From positions 930,001 through 994,000 of the forward strand of contig NZ_LN909065.1 in the NCBI RefSeq assembly GCF_001486505.1: DNA of 64,000 bases, given 5' to 3'. Position 1 is the first letter of the stretch. The number at the start of each line of letters is the position of its first letter. This stretch comes from Paenibacillus rubinfantis. Its GTDB lineage: Bacteria > Bacillota > Bacilli > Paenibacillales > Paenibacillaceae. Below are positions 26,626-35,433 of this stretch, in pieces. The notes under the pieces were generated by a model. The model saw only the letters and a list, made by a program, of their open reading frames with translations. It was not told the DNA's origin and did not search any database. Both the position numbers and the translations under genes were made by a program.

Positions 26626-27555
26626 TTACGATATTTTAAGCTCCGCTTTCGTCTGGAAACGGCCACGCTCCTTAATCGGAAGCGGCAATCCCAGCTTCTG
26701 CAGCTCGGTGTAGATCCAATCCGCATGGTACTCGTAGACGGTTTCGATTTTGTACTGCTGCTCTTCATTACGATTTCCTGCACCCGCTGAATCGCTTCGT
26801 TCATGCTCGGTGTCGACCAATAACTGTTGATGCTCGGTAAGCAGCTGCTGCAAAATCACCAAATGCTCATAGATATGGCGATAGGATTCAATTTCTTTGC
26901 CGATTTGCTCCATCGATTCGCTTAGGTCTCGAGTCAGATGAAATTCCTCTTTGCAAAGCTGATAATATTTCTCCAAACAACTCAGCTCCGCACGAAAGCT
27001 TTGCAAATCGACGGCTTCCCGACATGTCGTGATTTGACCGAACAAATCGGCCATCCGTTTGGCAACAGCTTTACGCGCCTTTTCCAAATCCGCTTCATGT
27101 TTCGGGGGAAAGACGACCAAATTGACGATAACGGCAACGGCAATCCCAATCAGTGTGTCCGTGATCCGGTTAATTCCATAAAATATCGGACTTTCGCCGG
27201 GCTGAAGATTTAACATAATGGCTAAAAAAACGATACAACCGATGGAGATCGACTTGTTCCATTTCAGCAAATTGCAGACATAGATCACGACGATGACACC
27301 CAAGGCGCAATACACCGCGTTTCCCGGCTCAATCATGGCAAAACCCGCACCCACGATCGCCCCAACAAAAGTCCCCATCGTCCGGTGTTTCCCGGCCGTA
27401 AATGAGTTGGTGACCGAATTTTCCATTGAAATGATCGTTGCGATCGCTGCGTAAAAAGGATATTCCAGGCGCATTAACGCTGCAACGATAACACACAAAC
27501 AGATGGCTAGCCCCGTCTTAAGATTGCGCAAACCAATCGTCCATTTCAACCTCAT
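26626..27555 (-). CDS. Aromatic acid exporter (FUSC/ArAE) family membrane protein
   Basis: The N-terminal half has about five membrane segments with family motifs (RNLKTGLAICLCVIVAALM; FTAGKHRTMGTFVGAIVGAG; INRITDTLIGIAVAVIVN), and the C-terminal half is a cytoplasmic helical domain (residues about 160-280) with coiled-coil character. The 309-residue size fits the Bacillus YqjA/YgaE-type DUF939 group. Export of aromatic acids is a family-level inference. The start is uncertain: ATG 27555, GTG 27558 and TTG 27549 are all close to GGGGAG; the last has the best spacing. Confidence 0.88.
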   Translation of the reverse strand: MRLKWTIGLRNLKTGLAICLCVIVAALMRLEYPFYAAIATIISMENSVTNSFTAGKHRTMGTFVGAIVGAGFAMIEPGNAVYCALGVIVVIYVCNLLKWNKSISIGCIVFLAIMLNLQPGESPIFYGINRITDTLIGIAVAVIVNLVVFPPKHEADLEKARKAVAKRMADLFGQITTCREAVDLQSFRAELSCLEKYYQLCKEEFHLTRDLSESMEQIGKEIESYRHIYEHLVILQQLLTEHQQLLVDTEHERSDSAGAGNRNEEQQYKIETVYEYHADWIYTELQKLGLPLPIKERGRFQTKAELKIS

Positions 27556-27701
27556 CACTCCCCAATCAAGCTCCGACCGTATTATAAAGGATGTGTTTGA
27601 TTCTCCTCAATTTAATTAAACATCACAGATCGGGTATTTTTGCAATAAATCGTGACATTTCCATGAAACTTTCTTGGAAGCATCAACTCCTCAACCTCCT
27701 G

Positions 27702-27730
27702 TTGTAATTATCTGGATCCCCGTGTATAGT
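27702..27730 (+). promoter_or_regulatory. Promoter of the thiamine operon
   Basis: TTGTAA at 27702 and TATAGT at 27725 with a 17-base spacer, just upstream of the TPP riboswitch. Confidence 0.8.
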
Positions 27731-27753
27731 AAACATGACAATTTCAAAAGGAA

Positions 27754-27843
27754 TTAACACTAGGGGTGCCGTAAGGCTGAGACGAATCGGAAGATTCGGA
27801 CCCTTTGAACCTGAATGGGGTAATACCTGCGTAGGGAAGTGGA
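27754..27843 (+). ncRNA. TPP riboswitch (THI element)
   Basis: The conserved THI-box segments are visible: ACTAGGGGTGCC near the 5' end, GGCTGAGA, then ACCCTTTGAACCTGA, GGGTAATACCTGCG and GTAGGGAAGTGG. The P3 variable stem (ATCGG/..) is short. It binds thiamine pyrophosphate; a strong terminator about 65 bp downstream indicates transcriptional attenuation of the thiazole genes. Confidence 0.97.
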
Positions 27844-27907
27844 GCGTTCAGTGAACATCAATCGGATATCGTCCGTTTAGGCAGATTTCTTCCGTTTTCT
27901 GAACTTA

Positions 27908-27935
27908 GCCCCCTCCTCGCGGAGGGGGCTTTTTT
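27908..27935 (+). terminator. Riboswitch expression-platform terminator
   Basis: GCCCCCTCC and GGAGGGGGC form a perfect 9-bp stem with a TCGC loop followed by six T residues, located between the TPP aptamer and tenI. Confidence 0.95.
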
Positions 27936-27967
27936 GGCTTTTCATCCTGCACTTGTAGGAGGTACCT

Positions 27968-28612
27968 ATGATAAACCGAAATTTCACACAAACTGCGCCG
28001 GAGCTCCATCTGATCTCCACCTCCCCCATGGACATTCCTAAACTTCTTAGCGTGTCGTTGGCGGCCCTTCCCTACTTGGACTACATTCATGTGCGGGATA
28101 AACAGCTCACAGCAAAAGACCAGCTGGAAGTTATTCAACGGATGTTAGAATCAGGGATTCCGCTAGGCAAAATCGTTGTGAACGACCGCTTGGACGTCGC
28201 CCTAGCCACCCGAGTCGCGAACCTTCACTTAGCCGGACATAGTCTTCCGGTAGACGCCGCTCGTCCGTTAGCCGGAGGAATCCGCTTGGGCAGGTCGGTT
28301 CATTCGGTGGAAGAAGCGGTGAAGGCTGCGGCAGATGGAGCGGATTATTGCCTCTTCGGACATGTGTACGATTCATCCAGCAAACCCGGACTTCCCGGCC
28401 GGGGACTCGCCATGTTAACGGCTACGGCTAACGCTTGCCCGGTTCCCGTGATGGCGATTGGAGGCATCCATCCGGAGCAAACCGGAGAGATCATCCGCTG
28501 CGGGGCTCAGGGGATCGCCGTCATCACCGGGCTCTTTCAAGCACCGGACCCGGCGGAAGAAGCCTATGCTTACCGCAAAGCAATGCAGGCCGCATGGCTG
28601 GAAAGGAGGTGA
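27968..28612 (+). CDS. tenI: Thiazole tautomerase TenI-like (ThiE/TenI family)
   Basis: The 214-residue TIM-barrel protein has the TenI signature FGHVYDSSSKPGLPGRG, where the His corresponds to the catalytic residue of Bacillus TenI, and MAIGGIHPEQTGEIIRCGA for phosphate binding. TenI aromatises the thiazole carboxylate made by ThiG. A thiamine-phosphate synthase (ThiE) role is less likely because the ThiE-type motif is replaced. First gene after the TPP riboswitch; thiS begins 5 bp downstream. Confidence 0.88.
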   Translation: MINRNFTQTAPELHLISTSPMDIPKLLSVSLAALPYLDYIHVRDKQLTAKDQLEVIQRMLESGIPLGKIVVNDRLDVALATRVANLHLAGHSLPVDAARPLAGGIRLGRSVHSVEEAVKAAADGADYCLFGHVYDSSSKPGLPGRGLAMLTATANACPVPVMAIGGIHPEQTGEIIRCGAQGIAVITGLFQAPDPAEEAYAYRKAMQAAWLERR

Positions 28613-28617
28613 ACCAC

Positions 28618-28821
28618 GTGCAGGTTCGTCTGAATGGGAATGAGACGAGGTTAAACGAAGGCAGCCTCACACTTGCAGATCTATTAGCCCAGCCTCCATG
28701 GCGAGACCGAAAGCTGCTAGTAGAACTCAACGGCACGGTTGTGAGAAAAGAAGACTACACTGTTACCCCTTTATCTGAAGGGGATCGCATTGAGCTAGTC
28801 CATTTTGTAGGAGGAGGTTGA
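28618..28821 (+). CDS. thiS: Sulfur carrier protein ThiS
   Basis: The 67-residue beta-grasp protein starts with [12 protein letters not shown] and ends HFVGGG, the C-terminal Gly-Gly that becomes a thiocarboxylate and donates sulfur for thiazole formation. GTG at 28618 follows GGAGG by eight bases. The stop overlaps the ribosome site and possible TTG start of thiG. Its activating enzyme ThiF is not in the window. Confidence 0.95.
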   Translation: MQVRLNGNETRLNEGSLTLADLLAQPPWRDRKLLVELNGTVVRKEDYTVTPLSEGDRIELVHFVGGG

Positions 28822-28826
28822 TCCGC

Positions 28827-29612
28827 GTGCAGGACTTATTCCATATTGGCGGCAAGGCTTTGTCCAGCCGTTTATTTATCGGTACCGGCAAATATAACCG
28901 CAACACCTTAATTCCCGAAGTGATCGAACGTTCAGGAGCAGAAGTCATTACCGTCGCGTTAAGAAGAGTGAATCCCGACTGGGAAGAGGAAAATCTGCTG
29001 CATCACATCCCTTCACACATGACGCTGCTACCGAACACCTCCGGCGCGCGTAACGCGGAAGAAGCGATCCGTATCGCCAGGCTGGCTAGAGCAGCAGACC
29101 TGGGGAATTGGATCAAGCTGGAGGTCATCCAGGATCAGCGATATCTGCTGCCCGACAACCTGGAGACGATCAAAGCGACCGAAGTGCTGGCCGCCGAAGG
29201 GTTCGTTGTCCTTCCCTATATGAGCCCGGATTTATCGGCGGCGCTCCGGTTAAGGGAGGCTGGGGCCGCTGCCGTCATGCCGCTTGGTTCACCGATCGGC
29301 AGCAACCGCGGATTGCGGACGAAGGAGCTGATCCAAATCCTGATCGAGGAAGCGGGATTGCCGGTGATCGTGGACGCCGGTATCGGCAAGCCGTCTGAAG
29401 CGGCGGAAGCGATGGAAATGGGGGCGGCGGCGGTCCTCTTGAACACCGCGATTGCAACCGCCCGAGATCCGCTTGGCATGGCCGAAGCGTTCCGCGCAGC
29501 CGTAGCTGCGGGCCGATTAGCTCATTTGGCCGGACTGGGGCCCGTGGAGCAAAACGCCGTGGCCTCCTCTCCGCTGACGGGCTTTCTGGATGAAGTGGGG
29601 GCCGAGGCATGA
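28827..29612 (+). CDS. thiG: Thiazole synthase ThiG
   Basis: ThiG condenses deoxyxylulose phosphate, dehydroglycine and ThiS thiocarboxylate. The protein has [10 protein letters not shown], the Schiff-base Lys region [36 protein letters not shown] and [20 protein letters not shown], all canonical. GTG at 28827 is nine bases after GGAGG; a TTG at 28818 overlapping the thiS stop is the other candidate. Overlaps thiH by 4 bp. Confidence 0.96.
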   Translation: MQDLFHIGGKALSSRLFIGTGKYNRNTLIPEVIERSGAEVITVALRRVNPDWEEENLLHHIPSHMTLLPNTSGARNAEEAIRIARLARAADLGNWIKLEVIQDQRYLLPDNLETIKATEVLAAEGFVVLPYMSPDLSAALRLREAGAAAVMPLGSPIGSNRGLRTKELIQILIEEAGLPVIVDAGIGKPSEAAEAMEMGAAAVLLNTAIATARDPLGMAEAFRAAVAAGRLAHLAGLGPVEQNAVASSPLTGFLDEVGAEA

Positions 29613-30718
29613 GCTTTTATGACATCCTGCAGACATGGGAAGCGTTCCCCTTTCAGCTACGGCTGCAAGGATATCGCGAAGTGGACGTACAGCGGGCGCT
29701 AGGCAAACCCAAGCTGGATGCGGAGGATCTGCTAGCCTTGCTGTCGCCTGCGGCCGGAAACCATCTGGAGGAAATGGCCCAGCGAGCCCGGCGCATCACC
29801 CAAAGCCAGTTCGGGAACGTGATCCAGCTGTTTACCCCGATGTACGTTTCCGATTATTGCGTAAACCACTGCGAGTATTGCAGCTTTAGCTCGATCTATG
29901 ATTTTCCGCGAAAAAAGTTAGATATGCAGGAGGTCGACCGGGAGGCCGCTGCGATTGCAGCGACCGGCATCCGTCATATCCTGCTGTTAACCGGCGAATC
30001 CCGCAAAGATTCTCCGGTCGAATACTTAAGGGACTGCGTAAAGGTGCTGCGCAAACATTTTGCTTCGATTGGCATTGAAGTGAACCCGATGTCCGTCAGC
30101 GAATACCAAGAGCTGGGCACAGCAGGTGTAGATAGCTTAACGGTATTTCAGGAGGTTTATCATCGCGAAACGTATGCCAATCTCCATGTAAAAGGCCCCA
30201 AGCGCAATTATCGAAATCGGCTTGAGGCCCCGGAGCGCGGCTGCGAAGCTGGCTACCGCTCCGTGAATATCGGCGCATTGCTTGGCTTGTACGATTGGAG
30301 ACGAGAGGCGTTTATCGCAGCTATGCACGCCGATTATTTACAAACCCGCTATCCCGGTTGTGAGATCAGCCTGTCGATTCCCCGATTCCGCCCTTATCTG
30401 GGGGATTTCCAACCGGATTCGGAGGTGACCGATCGGGCATTGGTGCAGGTCCTGCTCGCCTATCGTCTTTTTCTGCCTCGGGCCGGGATCACTTTGTCCA
30501 GCCGGGAGCCTGCCCGATTACGCGACAAGCTGGTCCATCTCGGAGTCACCAAAATGTCGGCTGGGGTATCCACCGCCGTTGGAGGTCACTCCCAAGAGGG
30601 AGGAACCCCGCAATTCGAAATTTCCGATGAACGCAGCGTATCCGAAATTCGCGAGATGCTTTACCGGAATGGATTGCAGCCAGTGTTTAAGGATTGGGAT
30701 ATCCTGGTCCCCAATTAA
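29609..30718 (+). CDS. thiH: 2-iminoacetate synthase ThiH (radical SAM)
   Basis: The 369-residue protein has the radical SAM cluster motif CVNHCEYC (CxxxCxxC, about residue 82), and ThiH/BATS-domain features ([32 protein letters not shown]). ThiH cleaves tyrosine to give dehydroglycine and p-cresol and is oxygen-sensitive. In Bacillus the same precursor is made by the oxygen-dependent glycine oxidase ThiO, which is absent here. Translationally coupled to thiG (ATGA) and last in the riboswitch operon. Confidence 0.96.
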   Translation: MSFYDILQTWEAFPFQLRLQGYREVDVQRALGKPKLDAEDLLALLSPAAGNHLEEMAQRARRITQSQFGNVIQLFTPMYVSDYCVNHCEYCSFSSIYDFPRKKLDMQEVDREAAAIAATGIRHILLLTGESRKDSPVEYLRDCVKVLRKHFASIGIEVNPMSVSEYQELGTAGVDSLTVFQEVYHRETYANLHVKGPKRNYRNRLEAPERGCEAGYRSVNIGALLGLYDWRREAFIAAMHADYLQTRYPGCEISLSIPRFRPYLGDFQPDSEVTDRALVQVLLAYRLFLPRAGITLSSREPARLRDKLVHLGVTKMSAGVSTAVGGHSQEGGTPQFEISDERSVSEIREMLYRNGLQPVFKDWDILVPN

Positions 30719-30740
30719 TTCCGCAAACGATCCTAAAACA

Positions 30741-30783
30741 AGCCGGACCCTTCCCTGCATACAGGGACGGGTCCGGCTCTTCT
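30741..30783. terminator. Terminator after thiH, bidirectional
   Basis: AGCCGGACCC (30741-30750) and GGGTCCGGCT (30769-30778) form a 10-bp stem with inner TCCCTG/CAGGGA; pyrimidine-rich tail CTTCTCT on the plus strand. Confidence 0.88.
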
Positions 30784-31578
30784 CTATTTGCGAAAAATAG
30801 ACGCCATCCATTCCACCAACGGGTTCCACATCTTCGGGTATTCCTGGTGGATCAGGTCTCTCACCTGGTTGGCCTGAACACCGGTAAAGTCACCGTTAGG
30901 GATGGTGAGTGAATAGGCTCCGCTGACGGCATCGCCGATGGCGATATGCCCGCTGGCATACCCCCCGATGGCAATCCTCGATGCGATAGCCATGCCGCCA
31001 ATCGAATACACCCCAACGGCCAGGCCGCCAGATGCCAGCACGCCAACGGCGGCTCCGCCTGCCGCAATGAAACCTGCCGCAAAGCCGCCCAGCGCCAGAA
31101 TCAAAGCTATAGCAATCGCTGCTAAGCTGATCAGCCCCGCGGCTACCACGCCCAGGCATAAACCTCCAAGCGCGATGAGCCCCAGCGATAAGACACCGAT
31201 GGAAATATTGCCGATGGCGACGATGCCTTTGGCGACGTATATACCGCGCCCTACATTGATGTGCAGGAGCGGAACGCCAAACCAGGTTGCTTTACTTTTA
31301 TATTCGTAGTGATACCGATAACGGGTCGCCGCAAGCCAATTGGGTTCCAGAGGTAACTGCTCACGCTGTTCCGCCGGCTCCCCCCGGACCAAATGATCCA
31401 TGCTGACCTGAAACAGCTCGCATAAAGCGATCATTTTCTCCGTTTCCGGGTACGACTGACCCGATTCCCACTTTGAAACGGCTTGCCGCGATACGCCGAT
31501 CGCTTCCGCCAGATTTTCCTGGGACATTCCTTTTTGTTTCCGATAGTTCTGCAGCTTCTCTGCAAAATCCATATGCAT
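30784..31578 (-). CDS. XRE-family HTH protein fused to Gly/Ala-rich hydrophobic repeats
   Basis: Residues about 5-65 are a classic XRE helix-turn-helix (FAEKLQNYRKQKGMSQENLA, VSRQAVSKWESGQSYPETEK). After a linker, residues about 105-235 consist of repeated 6-8 residue units of the type AIGG-A-G (for example LALGGFAAGFIAAGGAAVGV), which could be a beta-helix or a set of glycine-rich membrane helices; this cannot be decided by eye. The C-terminal 40 residues are charged. ATG at 31578 is seven bases after GGAGG. A similar XRE-repeat design is known in Firmicutes but has no assigned function. Confidence 0.8.
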   Translation of the reverse strand: MHMDFAEKLQNYRKQKGMSQENLAEAIGVSRQAVSKWESGQSYPETEKMIALCELFQVSMDHLVRGEPAEQREQLPLEPNWLAATRYRYHYEYKSKATWFGVPLLHINVGRGIYVAKGIVAIGNISIGVLSLGLIALGGLCLGVVAAGLISLAAIAIALILALGGFAAGFIAAGGAAVGVLASGGLAVGVYSIGGMAIASRIAIGGYASGHIAIGDAVSGAYSLTIPNGDFTGVQANQVRDLIHQEYPKMWNPLVEWMASIFRK

Positions 31579-31775
31579 CACCCCGCCTCCATCATAGCTG
31601 CTCCTCCGTCCCCGAACCATCAAGTGAAGCTGGCAATCTGTCAACCACAGGTTGCGATTGGCTTAATTACAGGCTTATTGCTCGGGAAATGATCGATCTC
31701 CCCCAGTATAAACCAGCTGGCGAATCGGTTCCGTGAGATTTCTCAGCAGAGATGAGATAGAAAGCAAGTAGGAAG

Positions 31776-32819
31776 TTAACGTTTCGGCAACCGCCGGAAC
31801 GCCAGTAACAGGAGCAGCAGCATCCCAACGTAACCAAAGATCGGATACAGATACGTTAACAAGGAGGCAAAACCGGCTTGGCTAATCAAAAAGCAAGCAA
31901 GCAAAACGGCGAACAAGGTTGCGTTTTTCGGGACTTTGTAGAGGCTTTGCAATTGTCTTGTGACCCCAAATACGTTTCCGATCAGCGTCGTGAAGATTTC
32001 GCCGTAAATTACCAGCAAGAACAGAACGTGCAGAAACGGTCCTAAATCATGGACGATTTCAGCCATCGGAATATCGTAGCCCAGCATCTCGGGCATCCGG
32101 GAATTCATAGCGAAATGGTAGATCAGCAGCATCGCTCCAAGTCCGATCCCCCCCCAGATCCCTCCCCATTTCAAGATGCTCTCCTCTCGAACCTCGCTGC
32201 CCAACGGAACCATTACCGCCTGGATAAAAGCAAAATTTAAGGCCGCATAAATAAACGGACTTAACACCCAGTGGTAATCTCCCAACTGCTGAAGCTGCCA
32301 ATGATTTAAGCCGAGCAGTCCTTCCGGCTCAATCGCCCGGAACGCAATCAAGCTTGTAAACAGAAGAATCATCGGCACGACAAGCGCATTTACAATCACG
32401 ATGCCGTTCATTTCCTTGGTCATAACCAGGTAGCTTAACCCGATGCTGATCACGATCCCTAGTTGATATGGAAGCTGAAGCTGTTCGGCGAATATCGATC
32501 CGGTGCCGGACAACATGACGGCGGTCACCCCTAGTAGAATCAACAGCGTCAGAAGATTGGCAACTTTACCGAATACGCGGCCAAACAGGTGATCGTTAAA
32601 TTCCTGGTACGAAAAGGCTTGAATGCGATGGGCGTATAGCATCATTTTGGTCCCCAACCACATAAATAGTAAAGTGGACACAATAATGCCTACCGTTCCC
32701 ACCGTGCCGTACAGCGTAAAAAACTGCATGATCGATTGTCCCGACGCAAAACCCGCGCCCACGACCGTACCGATGTAGGTTACGGCAATTTGAAAAATTT
32801 TGACCCATCGATCATTCAT
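31776..32819 (-). CDS. YkvI-like membrane protein (LeuT-fold transporter family)
   Basis: About 347 residues with roughly ten membrane segments. The N-terminus (IFQIAVTYIGTVVGAGFASG) carries the GAGFASGQ-type unwound-helix motif typical of YkvI-family proteins related to amino-acid/cation symporters. GGAGG is close to ATG 32819, which gives the natural N-terminus MNDRWVKI; a longer frame starts at 32861. Substrate unknown. It sits alone between the XRE-repeat gene and a divergent AraC regulator. Confidence 0.85.
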   Translation of the reverse strand: MNDRWVKIFQIAVTYIGTVVGAGFASGQSIMQFFTLYGTVGTVGIIVSTLLFMWLGTKMMLYAHRIQAFSYQEFNDHLFGRVFGKVANLLTLLILLGVTAVMLSGTGSIFAEQLQLPYQLGIVISIGLSYLVMTKEMNGIVIVNALVVPMILLFTSLIAFRAIEPEGLLGLNHWQLQQLGDYHWVLSPFIYAALNFAFIQAVMVPLGSEVREESILKWGGIWGGIGLGAMLLIYHFAMNSRMPEMLGYDIPMAEIVHDLGPFLHVLFLLVIYGEIFTTLIGNVFGVTRQLQSLYKVPKNATLFAVLLACFLISQAGFASLLTYLYPIFGYVGMLLLLLLAFRRLPKR

Positions 32820-32971
32820 ATATCCTCCATAATTGCCATTTTTTATATCCCGCATTTTCATCCTATGTCCAAGCCTTTCCTTCTATTCCCGAAATAAAAA
32901 AGAGGAATCTTCCGCCGAAATGCAGTACATTTAGGAGGGTATTCTATCTCAAACGACGCGGAGTGAAGCAC

Positions 32972-33799
32972 GTGAAATCGTTCTATCAAAACTGGAAACT
33001 GGATCCCGAGCTTCCGATGGACATCTACCGAAGCACGAACATTACGTTCTATCCCCATTTCCACGCCGAGATTGAGTTTATCTATGTCGTATCGGGAGCG
33101 ATTCGGATCGGCGTAAACGAAGAAAGCCGCCTGCTCCGACAAGGCGACATGGTGATTTGCAGCAGCAACGACATTCATTACTTCGACAGTCGAGGATTGG
33201 AGTCGGAAATTATCATTTTGATCTGCAAACCGGAATGGATCACGATGTCCAAGAGCTGGCCGGTCGACTTCCGGTTCGCCTCCCCTTATATCTCGGCGGA
33301 TACTCCGGGGCTGAACATGGTTAAAATCATATTGGACGAGCTGATCCAAGAGAGGGATGAAAGACAACCCGGTTACCCGTTGCTGCTGAAAGCCGGGATT
33401 GCCAGGCTGTACGGCGGCTTGCAAAGGTACGCGGACACTTTGCCGATGGATCGTTCCAGCAAGGAGAAATACGAATCCCGCCGGGCACGGATGCAGCAAA
33501 TTTTGTCCTATATCGAGGACCATTACCAGGAGGATCTCAATGTGGTGGTGATGGCGGAGCATTTTTCGATGGAGCCTTCGCATTTCAGCCGATCCTTCAA
33601 AGCCGCTATCGGCATGAATTTTAAAACCTACCTCAACACGGTACGGGTGTTAAGCGCCGAGCATCAGCTGTTAAACAGCGACCTCAGCATCATGGAAATC
33701 GCCTTGGAGTGCGGGTTCAGCAGCATTCGTACGTTTAATCGCGTATTTAAGGAACTGCGGGGCTACACCCCGTCCAGCCTGCGCCGTCCAGAAAGCTAA
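32972..33799 (+). CDS. AraC-family regulator with cupin sensor domain
   Basis: The N-terminal cupin domain (PHFHAEIEFIYVVSGAIRIG) binds a sugar-like ligand; the C-terminal HTH pair (MAEHFSMEPSHFSRSFKAAI, IALECGFSSIRTFNRVFKEL) ends with the family GYTPSSLR motif. GTG at 32972 is eight bases after GGAG and preferred to GTG 32963. It precedes two Gfo/Idh/MocA oxidoreductases and a ThuA protein on the same strand and is the probable regulator of that group. Confidence 0.92.
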   Translation: MKSFYQNWKLDPELPMDIYRSTNITFYPHFHAEIEFIYVVSGAIRIGVNEESRLLRQGDMVICSSNDIHYFDSRGLESEIIILICKPEWITMSKSWPVDFRFASPYISADTPGLNMVKIILDELIQERDERQPGYPLLLKAGIARLYGGLQRYADTLPMDRSSKEKYESRRARMQQILSYIEDHYQEDLNVVVMAEHFSMEPSHFSRSFKAAIGMNFKTYLNTVRVLSAEHQLLNSDLSIMEIALECGFSSIRTFNRVFKELRGYTPSSLRRPES

Positions 33800-33915
33800 A
33801 AAACGCATATTTTGTCCAGGTTTCCACATAAACTGGCGAGAGAAATCCAGGGAACCACTTTATAATGATTCTTGAAATGAGTGCAACTAACCTATCCGCG
33901 AAACGGAGGAATTCG

Positions 33916-35076
33916 ATGAACTCGCTGCGTGTCGGAATGATCGGTTACAAATTTATGGGCAAAGCCCACAGCAACGCCTATCGGGCGCTGCCGATGTTTT
34001 TTCCCGGTGCTTTAAAGCCGGAGATGGCTGTATTGTGCGGCCGCAACGAGCAAGCGGTGCAAGAGGCCGCAGATCACCTGGGCTGGCGCGAAATCGTCAC
34101 GGATTGGCGGGAGCTCGTCGCCAGGGAGGATATCGACCTGATCGACATCAACGCCCCCAGCGACGCTCACAAAGAAATCGCACTGGCAGCGGCTCGGGCG
34201 GGCAAGCATATTTTTTGCGAGAAACCGTTAGCGCTTACATTAAAAGATGCCCGAGAGATGCTTGCGGCGGCTGAAGAAGCCGGTGTCGCCCATATGGTTG
34301 GCTTCAACTATCGCTTCTCCCCGGCCGTCCAACTGGCCAAGAAGCTCGTACAAAGCGGTCGGCTGGGTAAGATCTACCATTTCCGAGCCTGGTTCCTGCA
34401 GGACTGGATCCTTGATCCGTCCTTCCCGCTCGTCTGGCGTTTGCAAAAGGACGTTGCCGGGTCCGGGTCTCACGGCGATTTGGGTGCGCATCTGATCGAC
34501 CTCGCCCACTATTTGGTTGGGGACATCCAGGAAGTAATCGGCATGAGCGAGACGTTCATTAAGGAACGGCCGCTGGCCGAGAAGATGACGGGCCTTAGCG
34601 CCAAGAGCAACGCGGATGCGCCCAAAGGACCGGTCACGGTCGACGACGCCACGCTGTTCTTGGCTCGGTTTGCGAACGGTGCGCTGGGCAGCTTTGAAGC
34701 GACGCGGTTTGCCGCGGGCCACCGCTCGACCAATGCTTTTGAAATCAACGGCAGCCTGGGCAGCGTGAAATTCGACTTCGAGCGGATGAACGAGCTTGAG
34801 GTGTACTTCACCTCCGATGAGGCGGATGTCCAGGGGTTCCGGCGCGTGCTGGCGACCGATCCGGCGCACGCTTACGCCGAAGCCTGGTGGCCGCCAGGGC
34901 ACACGATTGGCTTCGAGCACACGTTTACGCACGAGATACTTGAGCTGACGTCGGCGATTCGCGAGGGCCGCCAGCCAGTGCCAAGCTTCCGCGAGGGCGT
35001 GCAATGCCAGGCCGTGCTGGAAGCGGTAGAGCGCTCAGTCGCAGAACGGCGTTGGGTCGATATTTCGGAGATGTGA
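33916..35076 (+). CDS. Gfo/Idh/MocA-family oxidoreductase
   Basis: The 386-residue protein has the N-terminal NAD-binding Rossmann motif (VGMIGYKFMGKAHSNAYRAL; GYKFMG in place of GxGxxG), the FCEKPLAL catalytic-Lys motif, and the C-terminal alpha/beta domain with SHGDLGAHLIDLAHYLVGD. Such enzymes oxidise or reduce sugars, inositols or amino-sugars using NAD(P). ATG at 33916 is six bases after GGAGG. Cotranscription with ThuA is interrupted by a 357-bp gap that holds a repeat element. Confidence 0.93.
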   Translation: MNSLRVGMIGYKFMGKAHSNAYRALPMFFPGALKPEMAVLCGRNEQAVQEAADHLGWREIVTDWRELVAREDIDLIDINAPSDAHKEIALAAARAGKHIFCEKPLALTLKDAREMLAAAEEAGVAHMVGFNYRFSPAVQLAKKLVQSGRLGKIYHFRAWFLQDWILDPSFPLVWRLQKDVAGSGSHGDLGAHLIDLAHYLVGDIQEVIGMSETFIKERPLAEKMTGLSAKSNADAPKGPVTVDDATLFLARFANGALGSFEATRFAAGHRSTNAFEINGSLGSVKFDFERMNELEVYFTSDEADVQGFRRVLATDPAHAYAEAWWPPGHTIGFEHTFTHEILELTSAIREGRQPVPSFREGVQCQAVLEAVERSVAERRWVDISEM

Positions 35077-35189
35077 GGCGCTTCGGGGCCTGCGGCGTTG
35101 TGTGACCGTTCCGGGGAGCCCTGTCGGGGGTGGCTTGCCGGGTGCTACTTTCCGGACGTCCCTGAGCCGGCGACCCTCGTTCGGCATTC

Positions 35190-35374
35190 TAACGGACCAC
35201 AGCGACCTTATTTGCTGATTTCCCGTTGATTTCCCATTGTAACGGACCCCAGTGACCTTATTGGGCTCATATTGCGAACAATCGGTTTGTTTGGACCCAA
35301 ATAAGGTCGCCTCCGTCCGTTAGAATTCGCTACGACTCAAACGGAGATCAATAACGACTCTGGTGTCCGTTAGC
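35190..35374. repeat. Dispersed single copy of the 185-bp nested-palindromic repeat
   Basis: Same length and design as the copies at 5.7-6.4 kb: TAACGGAC units at 35190 and about 35240 forward, and GTCCGTTA-ending units near 35322 and 35372 reverse, with AATAAGGTC/GACCTTATT inner arms and paired TTTCCC motifs. Sequence differs at many spacer positions but the arms agree. It fills most of the 35077-35433 gap; nothing else is seen there. Confidence 0.9.
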
Positions 35375-35433
35375 TCACCTTTAAAATGTTTCCAGAGGAA
35401 ACATACCTTATAAAGAGAGAAGGATAATCGAAC

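Noticed and set aside
34240..35004. 254-codon minus-strand open frame
   Set aside because: Antisense to the Gfo/Idh/MocA gene with intact motifs; no own start signal.
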